Of a DNA stretch of 64,000 nt, positions 1-8,008 are shown piece after piece (position 1 is the first letter of the stretch; each line of letters starts with the position of its first letter). Location: assembly GCF_035481675.1 (NCBI RefSeq), contig NZ_JAYJJW010000001.1, forward strand, positions 496,001 through 560,000, in the 5' to 3' direction. The stretch comes from Alteriqipengyuania_B sp035481675 (GTDB taxonomy: Bacteria; Pseudomonadota; Alphaproteobacteria; Sphingomonadales; Sphingomonadaceae). Below the pieces are notes generated by a model. It saw nothing but the letters and a program-made list of their open reading frames with translations, did not search any database and was not told where the DNA came from. Both the position numbers and the translations under genes were made by a program.

Positions 1-352
1 CCACGCCGATGTGCATGCGGAACAGGTCCTGCTGCACCTGCCTGTCCGACTTGTCGTAATAATAATCGAGCCCGGTCTCGCCGATGGCGATCACACGCGC
101 ATCGTCGGTCGCGGCGCGCAGTTTCTCCGCGCCGAGGTCTTCATGCGCGTCGGCCTCGTGCGGGTGGATGCCGACGCTGGCCCATACGTCCTTCTCGCGG
201 CGGGCCGTGCCGACGACGCGGTCCCATTCGCTGAGGCGCGTGGAGATGTTGAGAAAGGCGCCCACCCCTGCTGCGCGCGCGCGGTCCAGCACATCCTGCT
301 GGTTCTCGACCAGCCCTTCGTATTCGAGGTGGCAATGGCTATCGACCAGCAT
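1..352 (-). CDS. tatD: TatD-family metal-dependent hydrolase/DNase, 3' part cut off by window edge
   Basis: Metal-dependent hydrolase of the TatD family (3'-5' DNA/RNA exonuclease or tRNA-linked hydrolase role, cytoplasmic). The visible N-terminal 117 residues begin MLVDSHCHLEYEG, containing the family's HCH metal-binding motif near residue 6, and continue through an SVGIHPHEA segment and a GETGLDYYYD segment, both TatD hallmarks. The ATG shares one base with the metG stop codon (TGATG), so translation is probably coupled; metG-tatD adjacency is common in alphaproteobacteria. The C-terminal half lies outside the window. Confidence 0.93.
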   Translation of the reverse strand, partial: MLVDSHCHLEYEGLVENQQDVLDRARAAGVGAFLNISTRLSEWDRVVGTARREKDVWASVGIHPHEADAHEDLGAEKLRAATDDARVIAIGETGLDYYYDKSDRQVQQDLFRMHIGV

Positions 353-1911
353 CACGCATCCTCCTGCGCCGGCAGTTCAAGCCGCGGGAACGCGGGCGTG
401 GGTTTCGCCACGGTAAAGCCGCTTTCGACCAGGCGATCGAACCATGCCGCATCCGCCAGGTCGGCAAAGGATCGCGCGTCCGCGCCGATGCCGAGCTGGT
501 CGAGGATCGACGCGGCCTTTTCCGGCACGACCGGTTGGATGGCGATCGCCAGGTCGCGGATGGCGATGAAGAGCGTCTGCAGCACGGCCTTCATCCGCTC
601 CGGATCGGTTTTCTTGAGCGCCCACGGGGCCTGCTCGTCGACATACTGGTTGCAGGCATAGACCGCCTGCATCCACGCCTCGATGCCGACCGAGAAGTTC
701 AGCTTTTCAAACTCTTCCGGCAGGGTCTTGGCGCAGGCTCGATTAATGTCGTCGAGCAGTTTCCCGTCTTCGGGGGCACGATCGAACTGCTCCAGCACGC
801 CGTCCATGTTCTTTACGATCATGGAGAGCGTGCGCTGCACCAGGTTGCCGAAACTGTTGGCCAGTTCCGCGTTGGCGCGCGTGACGATGGCCTCGGGCGA
901 ATAGCTGCCGTCCTGCCCGAAATGCACTTCGCGCAGCAGGAAATAGCGCAGCGTGTCGACGCCGAACTGCTCGGCCAGCGCCATCGGGTCGGTAACGTTG
1001 CCGAGCGACTTCGATTCCTTTTGCCCGCGATTGAGCAGGAAACCGTGGCCGAAAACCTTCTTGGGCAGCGGGATGTCCGCGCTCATCAGGAAGGCCGGCC
1101 AATAGATCGTGTGGAAGCGAACGATGTCCTTGCCGATCAGGTGCAGGTCGGCCGGCCAGAAAGTCTCCCACAAATCGGTCTTGTCGGGATAGCCGAGGCC
1201 AGTGATGTAGTTGGTCAGAGCATCGACCCACACATACATCACGTGCTCGTCGCTGCCCGGCACGCGCACGCCCCAGTCGAAGCTGGTGCGGCTGACCGAC
1301 AGGTCCTTCAACCCGCCGGACACGAATGCGACCATCTCGTTGCGCCGGCTTTCCGGTTCGAGAAAGCCGGGTTTCTGCAGCAATTTGAGCAACTTGTCCT
1401 GGTATTTGGACAAGCGGAAGAACCAGCTTTCCTCGACCGTCCATTCGACCGGCGTGCCTTGCGGGGAGAGCTTTTCGCCCCCCTCCCCTTCGCTCAGTTC
1501 CTTTTCGTCGTAGTAGGCCTCGTCGCGAACGGAGTACCAGCCTTCGTAGCGATCGAGATAGAGGTCGCCCTTGGCTTCCATCGCCTGCCAGATCGCCTGG
1601 CTGGCGCGGTGGTGATCTTCGTCCACCGTGCGGATGAAGCGGTCGTAGCGCACATTAAGTCCGTCGCACATCTCGCGGAAATAGCCGGACATTTCGTCGG
1701 CCAGCTCGCGCGGAGTGATACCCTGCTCCTCCGCCTTGCGGGCCATTTTCAGCCCGTGCTCGTCGGTGCCGGTCTGGAAGCGAACCTCGCGCCCCATCTG
1801 CCGCTGGAAGCGGGCGATGACATCGGCGGCAATCGCTTCATAGGCATGGCCGATATGCGGGCGCCCGTTGGGATAGGAAATCGCGGTGGTGATGTAGAAT
1901 GGCTGGGCCAT
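352..1911 (-). CDS. metG: Methionine--tRNA ligase (short form)
   Basis: Charges tRNA-Met with methionine in the cytoplasm. The 519-residue protein has the class I HIGH motif at residues 19-22 and a KMSKS-type loop written KESKS at 298-302. The connecting domain carries no zinc-type cysteine pairs, and the protein ends soon after the anticodon-binding helices, so the C-terminal EMAP-type tRNA-binding domain of longer MetRS enzymes is absent; this short form is usual in alphaproteobacteria. It lies 41 nt downstream of holB and overlaps tatD by one base, within one co-directional gene run. Confidence 0.98.
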   Translation of the reverse strand: MAQPFYITTAISYPNGRPHIGHAYEAIAADVIARFQRQMGREVRFQTGTDEHGLKMARKAEEQGITPRELADEMSGYFREMCDGLNVRYDRFIRTVDEDHHRASQAIWQAMEAKGDLYLDRYEGWYSVRDEAYYDEKELSEGEGGEKLSPQGTPVEWTVEESWFFRLSKYQDKLLKLLQKPGFLEPESRRNEMVAFVSGGLKDLSVSRTSFDWGVRVPGSDEHVMYVWVDALTNYITGLGYPDKTDLWETFWPADLHLIGKDIVRFHTIYWPAFLMSADIPLPKKVFGHGFLLNRGQKESKSLGNVTDPMALAEQFGVDTLRYFLLREVHFGQDGSYSPEAIVTRANAELANSFGNLVQRTLSMIVKNMDGVLEQFDRAPEDGKLLDDINRACAKTLPEEFEKLNFSVGIEAWMQAVYACNQYVDEQAPWALKKTDPERMKAVLQTLFIAIRDLAIAIQPVVPEKAASILDQLGIGADARSFADLADAAWFDRLVESGFTVAKPTPAFPRLELPAQEDA

Positions 1912-1952
1912 CGGCCGGGCAAGCTTCCTGCTGGGAACGGGCGGGTGCGGGG

Positions 1953-2897
1953 TCAGGCCGCCTCCCTATCCGCCGCCGCCGATGCGAGCAAGCTACCGAT
2001 TTCCATCACCAGCAGGCCGGGATCGAAATTGTAGGTCGGCGCCTGCTCACCAAGGCGGACGACCGCGGCATAGGCATCGGCCAGCTTTCCGAGATCCGCG
2101 GGCCCGGTTTCGCGCATGGCGCCGGCCAGCACACTGCGCGCAAGGTCGATGGCCGCCAGCTGCCGCTCTCGCGTCGGTCGCTGGCCCATGGCGGCCGCAA
2201 GTTGCCCGCGCAGGACCAGCTGCGGGTCCGGATCGGACAGCAGGCGGACCATGATGGCGTGGAGCGGGGCGAGGTCGAGCGCGATGAAGCGCTCGGCCGC
2301 TCCCGGAGAGCCAGCCGCAGCCGCCACCGCTGCGTCACGCACAAAGCGGTCTGCGTCGGGCGCCATTTCGGCAACGAGCCGCGCCACGGCATCGTCTTCG
2401 AGCGGGGCGAAACGCAAGGTGCGGCAGCGCGAGCGGATCGTCGGCAGCAATCGGCCGGGCCGATGGGAAACGAGCAGGAAATAGGTCCCCGCGGGCGGTT
2501 CCTCCAGGCTCTTGAGCAAGGCGTTGGCAGCGCCGCGCTCCATGTCGTCCGCCGGCTCCACGATGATAGCGCGGCGGTCGCCCAGCGTGGGCCGGGTCGT
2601 GATGCGGCGCTGGACCGCGCGGACCTGGTCGATCGTGATGTTGCGCTTGAGCTCGAACGGCTTGCCGTCGTCCTTCTTCTTCTGCTCCTTGTCGTCCTTG
2701 GGCAGGTGGGTGAGGTGGAGGATATCGGGATGTGCGCCGTCACCATCTGCGCCCACCAGCGCCCGGGCGGCTTCATCGGCGAAGCTTCCCTTGCCGAGAC
2801 CCTGCGGCCCGGCGAGCAGCCATGCGTGGTGCAGCCGCGCCCCGCCCAGCGCGGCCTGCCATTGCGACCAGGCTTCCGGATGACGCGCGGCGCTCAT
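1953..2897 (-). CDS. holB: DNA polymerase III delta' subunit
   Basis: Clamp-loader subunit delta', which with gamma/tau and delta loads the sliding clamp. The 314-residue protein has a degenerate P-loop (GPQGLGKGS, around residues 30-38) and the arginine/SRC-like segment LLPTIRSRCRTLRF typical of the AAA+ clamp-loader fold, plus 'NALLKSLEEPP'. The zinc-binding cysteines of the E. coli module are missing, being replaced by a lysine-rich loop near residues 66-80. The ATG was chosen because it overlaps the tmk stop by 4 nt (ATGA); tmk-holB pairing is widely conserved. Confidence 0.95.
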   Translation of the reverse strand: MSAARHPEAWSQWQAALGGARLHHAWLLAGPQGLGKGSFADEAARALVGADGDGAHPDILHLTHLPKDDKEQKKKDDGKPFELKRNITIDQVRAVQRRITTRPTLGDRRAIIVEPADDMERGAANALLKSLEEPPAGTYFLLVSHRPGRLLPTIRSRCRTLRFAPLEDDAVARLVAEMAPDADRFVRDAAVAAAAGSPGAAERFIALDLAPLHAIMVRLLSDPDPQLVLRGQLAAAMGQRPTRERQLAAIDLARSVLAGAMRETGPADLGKLADAYAAVVRLGEQAPTYNFDPGLLVMEIGSLLASAAADREAA

Positions 2898-3532
2898 GCG
2901 CGGCCTTCCAGCAGGGGCTCGATCACCTGCAGGATCCGGGCATGCACGGTGTCCGCGCTGCCGCTGCCGTCGATGACTGCAAAGCGCTCCGGCTCGTCCG
3001 CGGCGATCTGCGTGAAGCGGGCAGCCACCCGCGCGTGATATTTCATTTCGCGCCCGCCGATGCGGTCGCTGCCGTCGACGTCGCGCGCGGCGAGCCGCTC
3101 GGCCGCGTCGTCTGCCGGGAGCGAGAGCAGCACGGTTAGGTCGGGCAGCAGGCCGCCGCTGCCGACTTCGTGCAGGGCCATGATGTCGCCATCGGACAGC
3201 CCGCCACCGCCGCCCTGGTAGGCGCGGGTGGAATCGATGAAGCGGTCGCATATGACCCAGCGCCCCGCCTCCAGCGCGGGACGAATGCGGCGTTCGACAT
3301 GGTCGGAGCGGGCGGCGGCAAACAACAGCGCCTCCGCGCGCGGTTCCCAACCTGCCCCGGCGGGATCGAGCAGCAGGTCGCGGATCGCCTCCGCACCCGG
3401 CGTCCCGCCCGGTTCGCGGGTCAGTTCCGCCGCGATGCCCCGCTCGGCGAGGGCTTGAGCGAGAAGGCGAGCCTGAGTGGACTTGCCCGCCCCTTCCCCG
3501 CCTTCGAATGCGATGAATACGCCGCGCGTCAC
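2894..3532 (-). CDS. tmk: Thymidylate kinase
   Basis: Phosphorylates dTMP to dTDP for DNA synthesis. The 212-residue protein has the P-loop EGGEGAGKST at residues 10-19, the TREPGGTPGAE segment at 38-48 and the DRFIDST motif at 96-102, all diagnostic of bacterial TMP kinase. The start is GTG, overlapping the stop of the D,D-carboxypeptidase gene (GTGA), and the 3' end overlaps holB (ATGA), so translation is likely coupled on both sides. Length is normal for the family. Confidence 0.97.
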   Translation of the reverse strand: MTRGVFIAFEGGEGAGKSTQARLLAQALAERGIAAELTREPGGTPGAEAIRDLLLDPAGAGWEPRAEALLFAAARSDHVERRIRPALEAGRWVICDRFIDSTRAYQGGGGGLSDGDIMALHEVGSGGLLPDLTVLLSLPADDAAERLAARDVDGSDRIGGREMKYHARVAARFTQIAADEPERFAVIDGSGSADTVHARILQVIEPLLEGRA

Positions 3533-4761
3533 GTGACGATGCCCCGCACACCGTTCCACAGCCGCGTCCAGAAACCGGCCTCCGCCACGTCTTCCGCCGC
3601 GACGAGCGGGATGCGGTGACTGCCATGCCCTGCGATGCTGACCTCCAGCTCGGCAATCTGCTCGCCCTTGGCCACCGGTGCCGGGATCGGGCCGAGATAC
3701 TTGATCGACAGCGACACGTCGCTGGCGGAGGTGCCGCGCGGCAGAGAGGCGTGGATCTGCTGCTCGGCCACCAGATCGACCGTCGCACTCGCCCCGTTCT
3801 GCACTTCCGCCGCACCCACCAAGGTGTCCTTGGCGAACAGCCGCTTGGTGGAAAATGCGTCGAAGCCCCATTCCACCAGGTCGATCGCGGCCTTGTTCCG
3901 CCCGCGCCCGGTCGGTGCGGCCGCTGTGACGACCACCAGGCGGCGGCCATCGCGGATCGCGGAACCGAGGAAGCCGTACCCCGCTTCGTTGGTGAAGCCG
4001 GTCTTGATGCCGTCCGCGCCTTCTACCTTGCCGACGAGGGGATCGTGGTTGGCCTGCGCGATGCCGTTGAAAGAGAAACCCTCGCGCCCGAAGAAGTGGT
4101 TGTAGAGCGCCGGATGGCGGGTCGTCAGCGCCTTGGCGAGGATGGCGAGGTCGCGCGCCGTGGTGAAAGTCGCGCCGCCATCCATCCAGCCGTTGGGTGT
4201 GCCGAAATGGCTATTGCGCATGCCCAGTTTGCGCGCGGCGGCGTTCATCTCCGCGACCCATTTGTCGACCGAGCCGGCCCCATGGGTGGCCAGCACGATG
4301 GCGCCGTCGTTGGCGGAGACCGCAGTGATCCCGCGCAGCAGTTCCTCCACCGTGGCCACGTCGCCGACTTCGAGGAACATGGTGGAGCCTACCCCGCCCC
4401 ATTCCTCGGCAATGTCGGCGTTCACCACTACCCTCTGGCGCAGGTCGATCTGCTTCGCCGCGAGCTTCTCGAACGCGACGTAGGCGGTCATCACCTTGGT
4501 GATGGAGGCCGGGATGAAGCGCCGGTCGGAATTGCGGGCCGCCAGCGTCTGGTTGGTCGACACGTCGAGCAGGAGGACGATCGGCACTTCCTCTGCGGAG
4601 GCGCTGGGCGGAAGCTCGCCCGGCGATGCCTGGTCGCCCACCTGCGCGGTGGCGGGCCACGCGCACAGGAGGAGGCAGGCGATCAGGCAGGCGGATTGTT
4701 TCGGCCGGAAGATGGCGCGGCTTCCCTTCGGGACCGCTCGCCCATCGGATGGCCGAGTCAG
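3529..4761 (-). CDS. D-alanyl-D-alanine carboxypeptidase (penicillin-binding protein 5/6 type), probable CTG start
   Basis: Serine D,D-carboxypeptidase that trims pentapeptide stems of peptidoglycan in the periplasm. With the start used here (410 residues) the catalytic motifs are S86-I-T-K89, S150-A-N152 and K254-T-G256. The first ATG/GTG/TTG in frame is the GTG at 4641, which would give a 370-residue protein without a signal peptide. Upstream of it, in the same open frame, lies a clear export signal: basic residues, then CLIACLLLCAWPATA ending in an AxA-type site just before Q40. The only candidate initiator upstream is a CTG at 4761, which overlaps the preceding stop as CTGA, the same geometry as the GTGA/ATGA junctions downstream. 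The function is secure; the start codon is an inference. Confidence 0.9.
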   Translation of the reverse strand: MTRPSDGRAVPKGSRAIFRPKQSACLIACLLLCAWPATAQVGDQASPGELPPSASAEEVPIVLLLDVSTNQTLAARNSDRRFIPASITKVMTAYVAFEKLAAKQIDLRQRVVVNADIAEEWGGVGSTMFLEVGDVATVEELLRGITAVSANDGAIVLATHGAGSVDKWVAEMNAAARKLGMRNSHFGTPNGWMDGGATFTTARDLAILAKALTTRHPALYNHFFGREGFSFNGIAQANHDPLVGKVEGADGIKTGFTNEAGYGFLGSAIRDGRRLVVVTAAAPTGRGRNKAAIDLVEWGFDAFSTKRLFAKDTLVGAAEVQNGASATVDLVAEQQIHASLPRGTSASDVSLSIKYLGPIPAPVAKGEQIAELEVSIAGHGSHRIPLVAAEDVAEAGFWTRLWNGVRGIVT

Positions 4762-5705
4762 TCGGTTGTGACGATACGCGCGTCGCTATAACCCGCTGCC
4801 CGCACCTTGGCGAGCGAGGCTTCGGCCTCTCCACGGTTTGCGAAAGGGCCGGTCCGCACACGGAAATAGCGTCCGGAGCGCTCGACCGTTCCGCCGAGGA
4901 CGGTGGCCGCCCGGGCAGCACGGTCGTCGGTGGAAAAGGATGCGGCCTGGACGAACAGCCCGGCTGTCTCGCTTGCTACGGGCGCCGGCGGCGGCGGGGC
5001 TTCGGCTGGTTCCGAAGGCTGCGGCACGGCCAGCGGGGCCAGTGCGGGGACGGTATTACCTGCTGCCGCGGGTGCAGGTGCGGGCGCGGCGGTACTCGGC
5101 GCCACGGCGACCTGTTGCGGCGGCGCGGGGCGCACCGGGACGCTGGCCGGTGCATTGAGCTTGCGCTTCAGCACCTCGACCAGCGACATCGGCGTGTCCA
5201 TGCGGGACGAGGCGGCCAGCCCCTGGCGCAGCAACGCGCGATCTTCTTCCAGCGCATTGACCCGGCGGATGCGCACGGGCGTGCCGTCGCTTGCGCCTAG
5301 GGCCGTCAGCGCACCGGGCGACAGGGCGGCGATGCGTCCGTTCACCATCGGTCCGCGCCGTTCCACGCGCGCGAGGATCGTCTTGCCGGTTTCGAGCGAT
5401 GTGACCTCGACATAGCTGGGATAGGGCAGCGTCTGGTGGGCGATTGTGATGCCCTCCCCGCCCATATCGTCCGCAGCGGCATAGCCGACTTCGTCGTAAT
5501 TGAGGACGTCGACAGGCTCGTACAGCAAGCCGTCGATCCGGTAGGGTTCGCCGACGACCAGCGGGTAATCGGCTGCCGGCCCCGTGCGTGGCAGCGGGGC
5601 GCTGTACGATGTGCCCGGATTGTCTGCGCCGCCGGCACAGGCGGCCAACGACGTGCTTAACGCCAGGATCGACAGGCGCGCGAAACGCTCAACGGGAAAT
5701 CTCAT
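4758..5705 (-). CDS. rlpA: RlpA-like septal-ring lytic transglycosylase lipoprotein with SPOR domain
   Basis: Outer-membrane lipoprotein of the RlpA type, which cleaves stem-poor (denuded) peptidoglycan at the division septum. With the start at MRFPVERF the 315-residue protein has a lipoprotein signal (SLAAC, lipidated C23), a double-psi beta-barrel region (about 50-150, including a G-I-A/S-H-type segment 'GITIAHQTLP' and 'VERRGPMVNGRI'), a proline/alanine-rich linker, and a C-terminal SPOR domain (about the last 70 residues, with FVQAASF and YFRVRTGPF). A GTG 18 nt upstream is an alternative start. The start overlaps mltB by 17 nt, and the stop forms the CTGA junction with the dac gene, consistent with a wall-remodelling operon. 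Confidence 0.9.
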   Translation of the reverse strand: MRFPVERFARLSILALSTSLAACAGGADNPGTSYSAPLPRTGPAADYPLVVGEPYRIDGLLYEPVDVLNYDEVGYAAADDMGGEGITIAHQTLPYPSYVEVTSLETGKTILARVERRGPMVNGRIAALSPGALTALGASDGTPVRIRRVNALEEDRALLRQGLAASSRMDTPMSLVEVLKRKLNAPASVPVRPAPPQQVAVAPSTAAPAPAPAAAGNTVPALAPLAVPQPSEPAEAPPPPAPVASETAGLFVQAASFSTDDRAARAATVLGGTVERSGRYFRVRTGPFANRGEAEASLAKVRAAGYSDARIVTTD

Positions 5706-6720
5706 CTGCAAGTAGCCCCACACTCATCGCATAGTAGTTCGAGCAGTTATATTCGAGGATAACCCTGTAATTTCCGGTTAAGAGGTACTGCGGCGCGTTC
5801 GGCCCGTCGGGCGCGAACAGGCTGGCGAGCACGTCGTCGGCCAGCGGGCGCTGGGGCTGGATGCCGAGCCGTTTCCATTCGCCGACGGTCTTCCACTGGC
5901 TGTGCCGCTCGTGCACCCGCTCGCATACGGGAGAGGTCAGATCGGTTGCGTAGGCCTCCGGGGAGACATTGCTCGGCACATAGGCGCGCACGCCCCACGG
6001 AATGCCCGGGCGCCAGCCGGAATCGCGGAAATAGTTGGCGATCGAATGGATCGTATCGGTGCGGTTGTCGAAGATGTTGGCGATGCCGTCGCCGTCTCCG
6101 TCCACCGCCAGGCGGAGGTAAACGCTCGGCAGGAACTGCGGGTTGCCGAAGGCGCCGGCCCAGCTGCCGACCAGCTTGGAGCGCGGCATGCCGCGGTCGG
6201 CGATCTTGAGCAGCGCGATCAGCTCGCCTTCAAACAGGTCGCGGCGACGCCCTTCCCATGCCAGCGTGGCAAGCGAACGGGCGAGGTCGAAATTGCCGCG
6301 ATAGCCGCCGTAATTTGTCTCGTGCCCCCAGATCGCCATGATGATCTCGCCCGGTACGCCGTATTCACGCTCGACCTGCATCAGGGTCTGGTAGGTCGCG
6401 CCATACATATCGCGCCCGCGGGCGATGCGGGTCGGGTTGACGTGAGTATTGATGTAGGGCGCCATGGCGGGATAGCCGCTCCGGCTCGGCGATCCGGGCT
6501 GGGCGCGGTCGAGCTCGATCACCCGGGAATTGGGCGTCAGGTCGTAGAGATAGCTGGAAATTGTGGTCTCGCTCACCCCTTGCGCGCGCGCTTTGCCGGC
6601 GACGATCTGCATATAGGCATCGAAGCTCATGTCCTGCGCCGAAGCGGCGATTGGCAAAGCCAGAGCGGGGGCAAGAGCGAGGGAGAGAAAGGCGAGGAGT
6701 TTGCGGGCGATAGAGATCAT
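5689..6720 (-). CDS. mltB: Lytic murein transglycosylase, MltB family
   Basis: Cleaves the MurNAc-GlcNAc bond of peptidoglycan in the periplasm. From MISIARKLL (ATG at 6720) the protein has 343 residues with a cleavable signal peptide ending near ASAQ. It contains the SLT/MltB catalytic-glutamate context 'IWGHETNYGGYRG' and the family segment 'SWAGAFGNPQFLPS', close to the usual SWAGAMGHTQFMPS. A longer form from 6777 would place non-hydrophobic residues before the signal peptide and is less likely. It is the first gene of the minus-strand run that continues through rlpA and dac; its 3' end overlaps rlpA. Confidence 0.93.
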   Translation of the reverse strand: MISIARKLLAFLSLALAPALALPIAASAQDMSFDAYMQIVAGKARAQGVSETTISSYLYDLTPNSRVIELDRAQPGSPSRSGYPAMAPYINTHVNPTRIARGRDMYGATYQTLMQVEREYGVPGEIIMAIWGHETNYGGYRGNFDLARSLATLAWEGRRRDLFEGELIALLKIADRGMPRSKLVGSWAGAFGNPQFLPSVYLRLAVDGDGDGIANIFDNRTDTIHSIANYFRDSGWRPGIPWGVRAYVPSNVSPEAYATDLTSPVCERVHERHSQWKTVGEWKRLGIQPQRPLADDVLASLFAPDGPNAPQYLLTGNYRVILEYNCSNYYAMSVGLLADEISR

Positions 6721-6780
6721 GCGGACCGTGATGTCACATCGTACCCGTCCTGCAAATGAATGATCGACGACACGCACTAA

Positions 6781-6814
6781 AAAGGGCGGCAGGGCCCCTG
6801 CCCCGCCGCCCTTT
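6781..6814 (-). terminator. Rho-independent terminator downstream of phoD
   Basis: A perfect 10-bp inverted repeat (arms 6781-6790 and 6805-6814) encloses a 14-nt GC-rich loop. Read on the minus strand the GC-rich stem is followed by five T residues, a good intrinsic terminator for the TonB receptor-phoD unit, separating it from mltB. Confidence 0.8.
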
Positions 6815-6834
6815 CCGGTGACGATCCGCCGGTC

Positions 6835-8004
6835 TCAGAAGCTGTAGGTTTCGCCTACGATTTCCTGCCCCTCGTCGTCCATCAGCCGCATCGCCACGCG
6901 ACGGGCCGACCAGTCGATGTCGAGCAGGCCGAAGTTTTCTTCCGTTATCATCGAGGATGAGCGGCGCGGATCGGGCTCCCGCGTGTCGGCATCGTCGCTC
7001 ACGAAAGCGAGGTTGAGCGAGGACGAGGTAAATTCGCGGAATTCCTCCTCCATCCCCTCCGGCCGGTGGCTATAGAAAGCGCCCGAATGACGGTCGCCCG
7101 ACAGCAGGATCATGCCCGATGCCGCGCGGTTGCCCAGCATTTGCAGCAGACGCTGCCGTTCCAGCTGCATCGTGGCCCAGCTTTCGAAGTGATGCGCCTC
7201 GGTCAGCACCTGGATCGAGGAGACGACGATGCGCAGGTCGGCAGGCTTCGCCAGCTCCTGCTCCAGCCAGCGCCACTGCTCCGCCCCCAGCATGGAATCG
7301 CCGGGATTGCTGGCGAAGGCATAGCCGCCGAGCAGGCGACGCTCTTCCTGATAGGGGTATTCGGTCAAATCGGTACGGAAGAAGCGCGTGTCGAGGATGA
7401 TGAACTGGACGCGCTGCCCGGCGGGGCCCGCCGTGAAGCTGTCGTAAACGCCGGGACGCGAGCGGACCCGGTCGTTGCTGGCCCAGAAATTCTCGAAGAT
7501 CGTCTCCGACCATTCCTTTGCAAAAAAGCTGCCGCCGGAATCGTTGGGACCGAAATCGTGGTCGTCCCACGTGGCGAATGTGGGCACTGCGCCGACGAAG
7601 CTGGCGAATTCCGCATGGCTCGCCTGCAGTCGGTAGGCATCGACGAAAGTCGCGAGGTCTGCCGCGCCGCGGTAGCCGACATCGGCATAGACGTTGTCGC
7701 CGATGGCCAGGAACAGCTGCGGGTCGAAGCTGCCGATGACGGGCCAGGCATCCTGGCTGCGTTGCTGGTGGTTGCAGCTGCCGAAGGCGAAACGGGTGAT
7801 GGCGCGGGAGCTATCCAGCGCGGGCGTGGTCATGCGCGGCAGGTCCGTGGTGCGTTCGAGCTGCGCGTAATAGCCGCGCAGCGCCTCGGGTGCGGAGCCG
7901 GTGGAGGCAATTTCCTGTGGTGCAGATACGCAAGCGGCGGCCCCCGAGAGGGCCGCCGCCATTGTGATCGTGCGCAAGGAGTTCTTGGCGATCGAGATGG
8001 TCAT
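6835..8004 (-). CDS. PhoD-like alkaline phosphatase D family lipoprotein
   Basis: Metallophosphoesterase of the PhoD-like family, probably releasing phosphate from extracellular phospho-esters or diesters. From MTISIAKNSL the 389-residue protein carries a lipoprotein signal with lipobox SGAAAC (C25), so it is probably membrane-anchored outside the cytoplasm. PhoD-type metal-binding segments are visible: GSCNHQQ, AIGDNVYADVGYRG, TWDDHDFGPND, LDTRFFR and LLSGDRHSG. The ATG lies only 4 nt beyond the TonB receptor stop, so the two are co-transcribed. A longer reading frame from 8124 overlaps the receptor gene and lacks a signal peptide at its start; it was not used. Confidence 0.92.
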   Translation of the reverse strand: MTISIAKNSLRTITMAAALSGAAACVSAPQEIASTGSAPEALRGYYAQLERTTDLPRMTTPALDSSRAITRFAFGSCNHQQRSQDAWPVIGSFDPQLFLAIGDNVYADVGYRGAADLATFVDAYRLQASHAEFASFVGAVPTFATWDDHDFGPNDSGGSFFAKEWSETIFENFWASNDRVRSRPGVYDSFTAGPAGQRVQFIILDTRFFRTDLTEYPYQEERRLLGGYAFASNPGDSMLGAEQWRWLEQELAKPADLRIVVSSIQVLTEAHHFESWATMQLERQRLLQMLGNRAASGMILLSGDRHSGAFYSHRPEGMEEEFREFTSSSLNLAFVSDDADTREPDPRRSSSMITEENFGLLDIDWSARRVAMRLMDDEGQEIVGETYSF

Positions 8005-8008
8005 CCGA

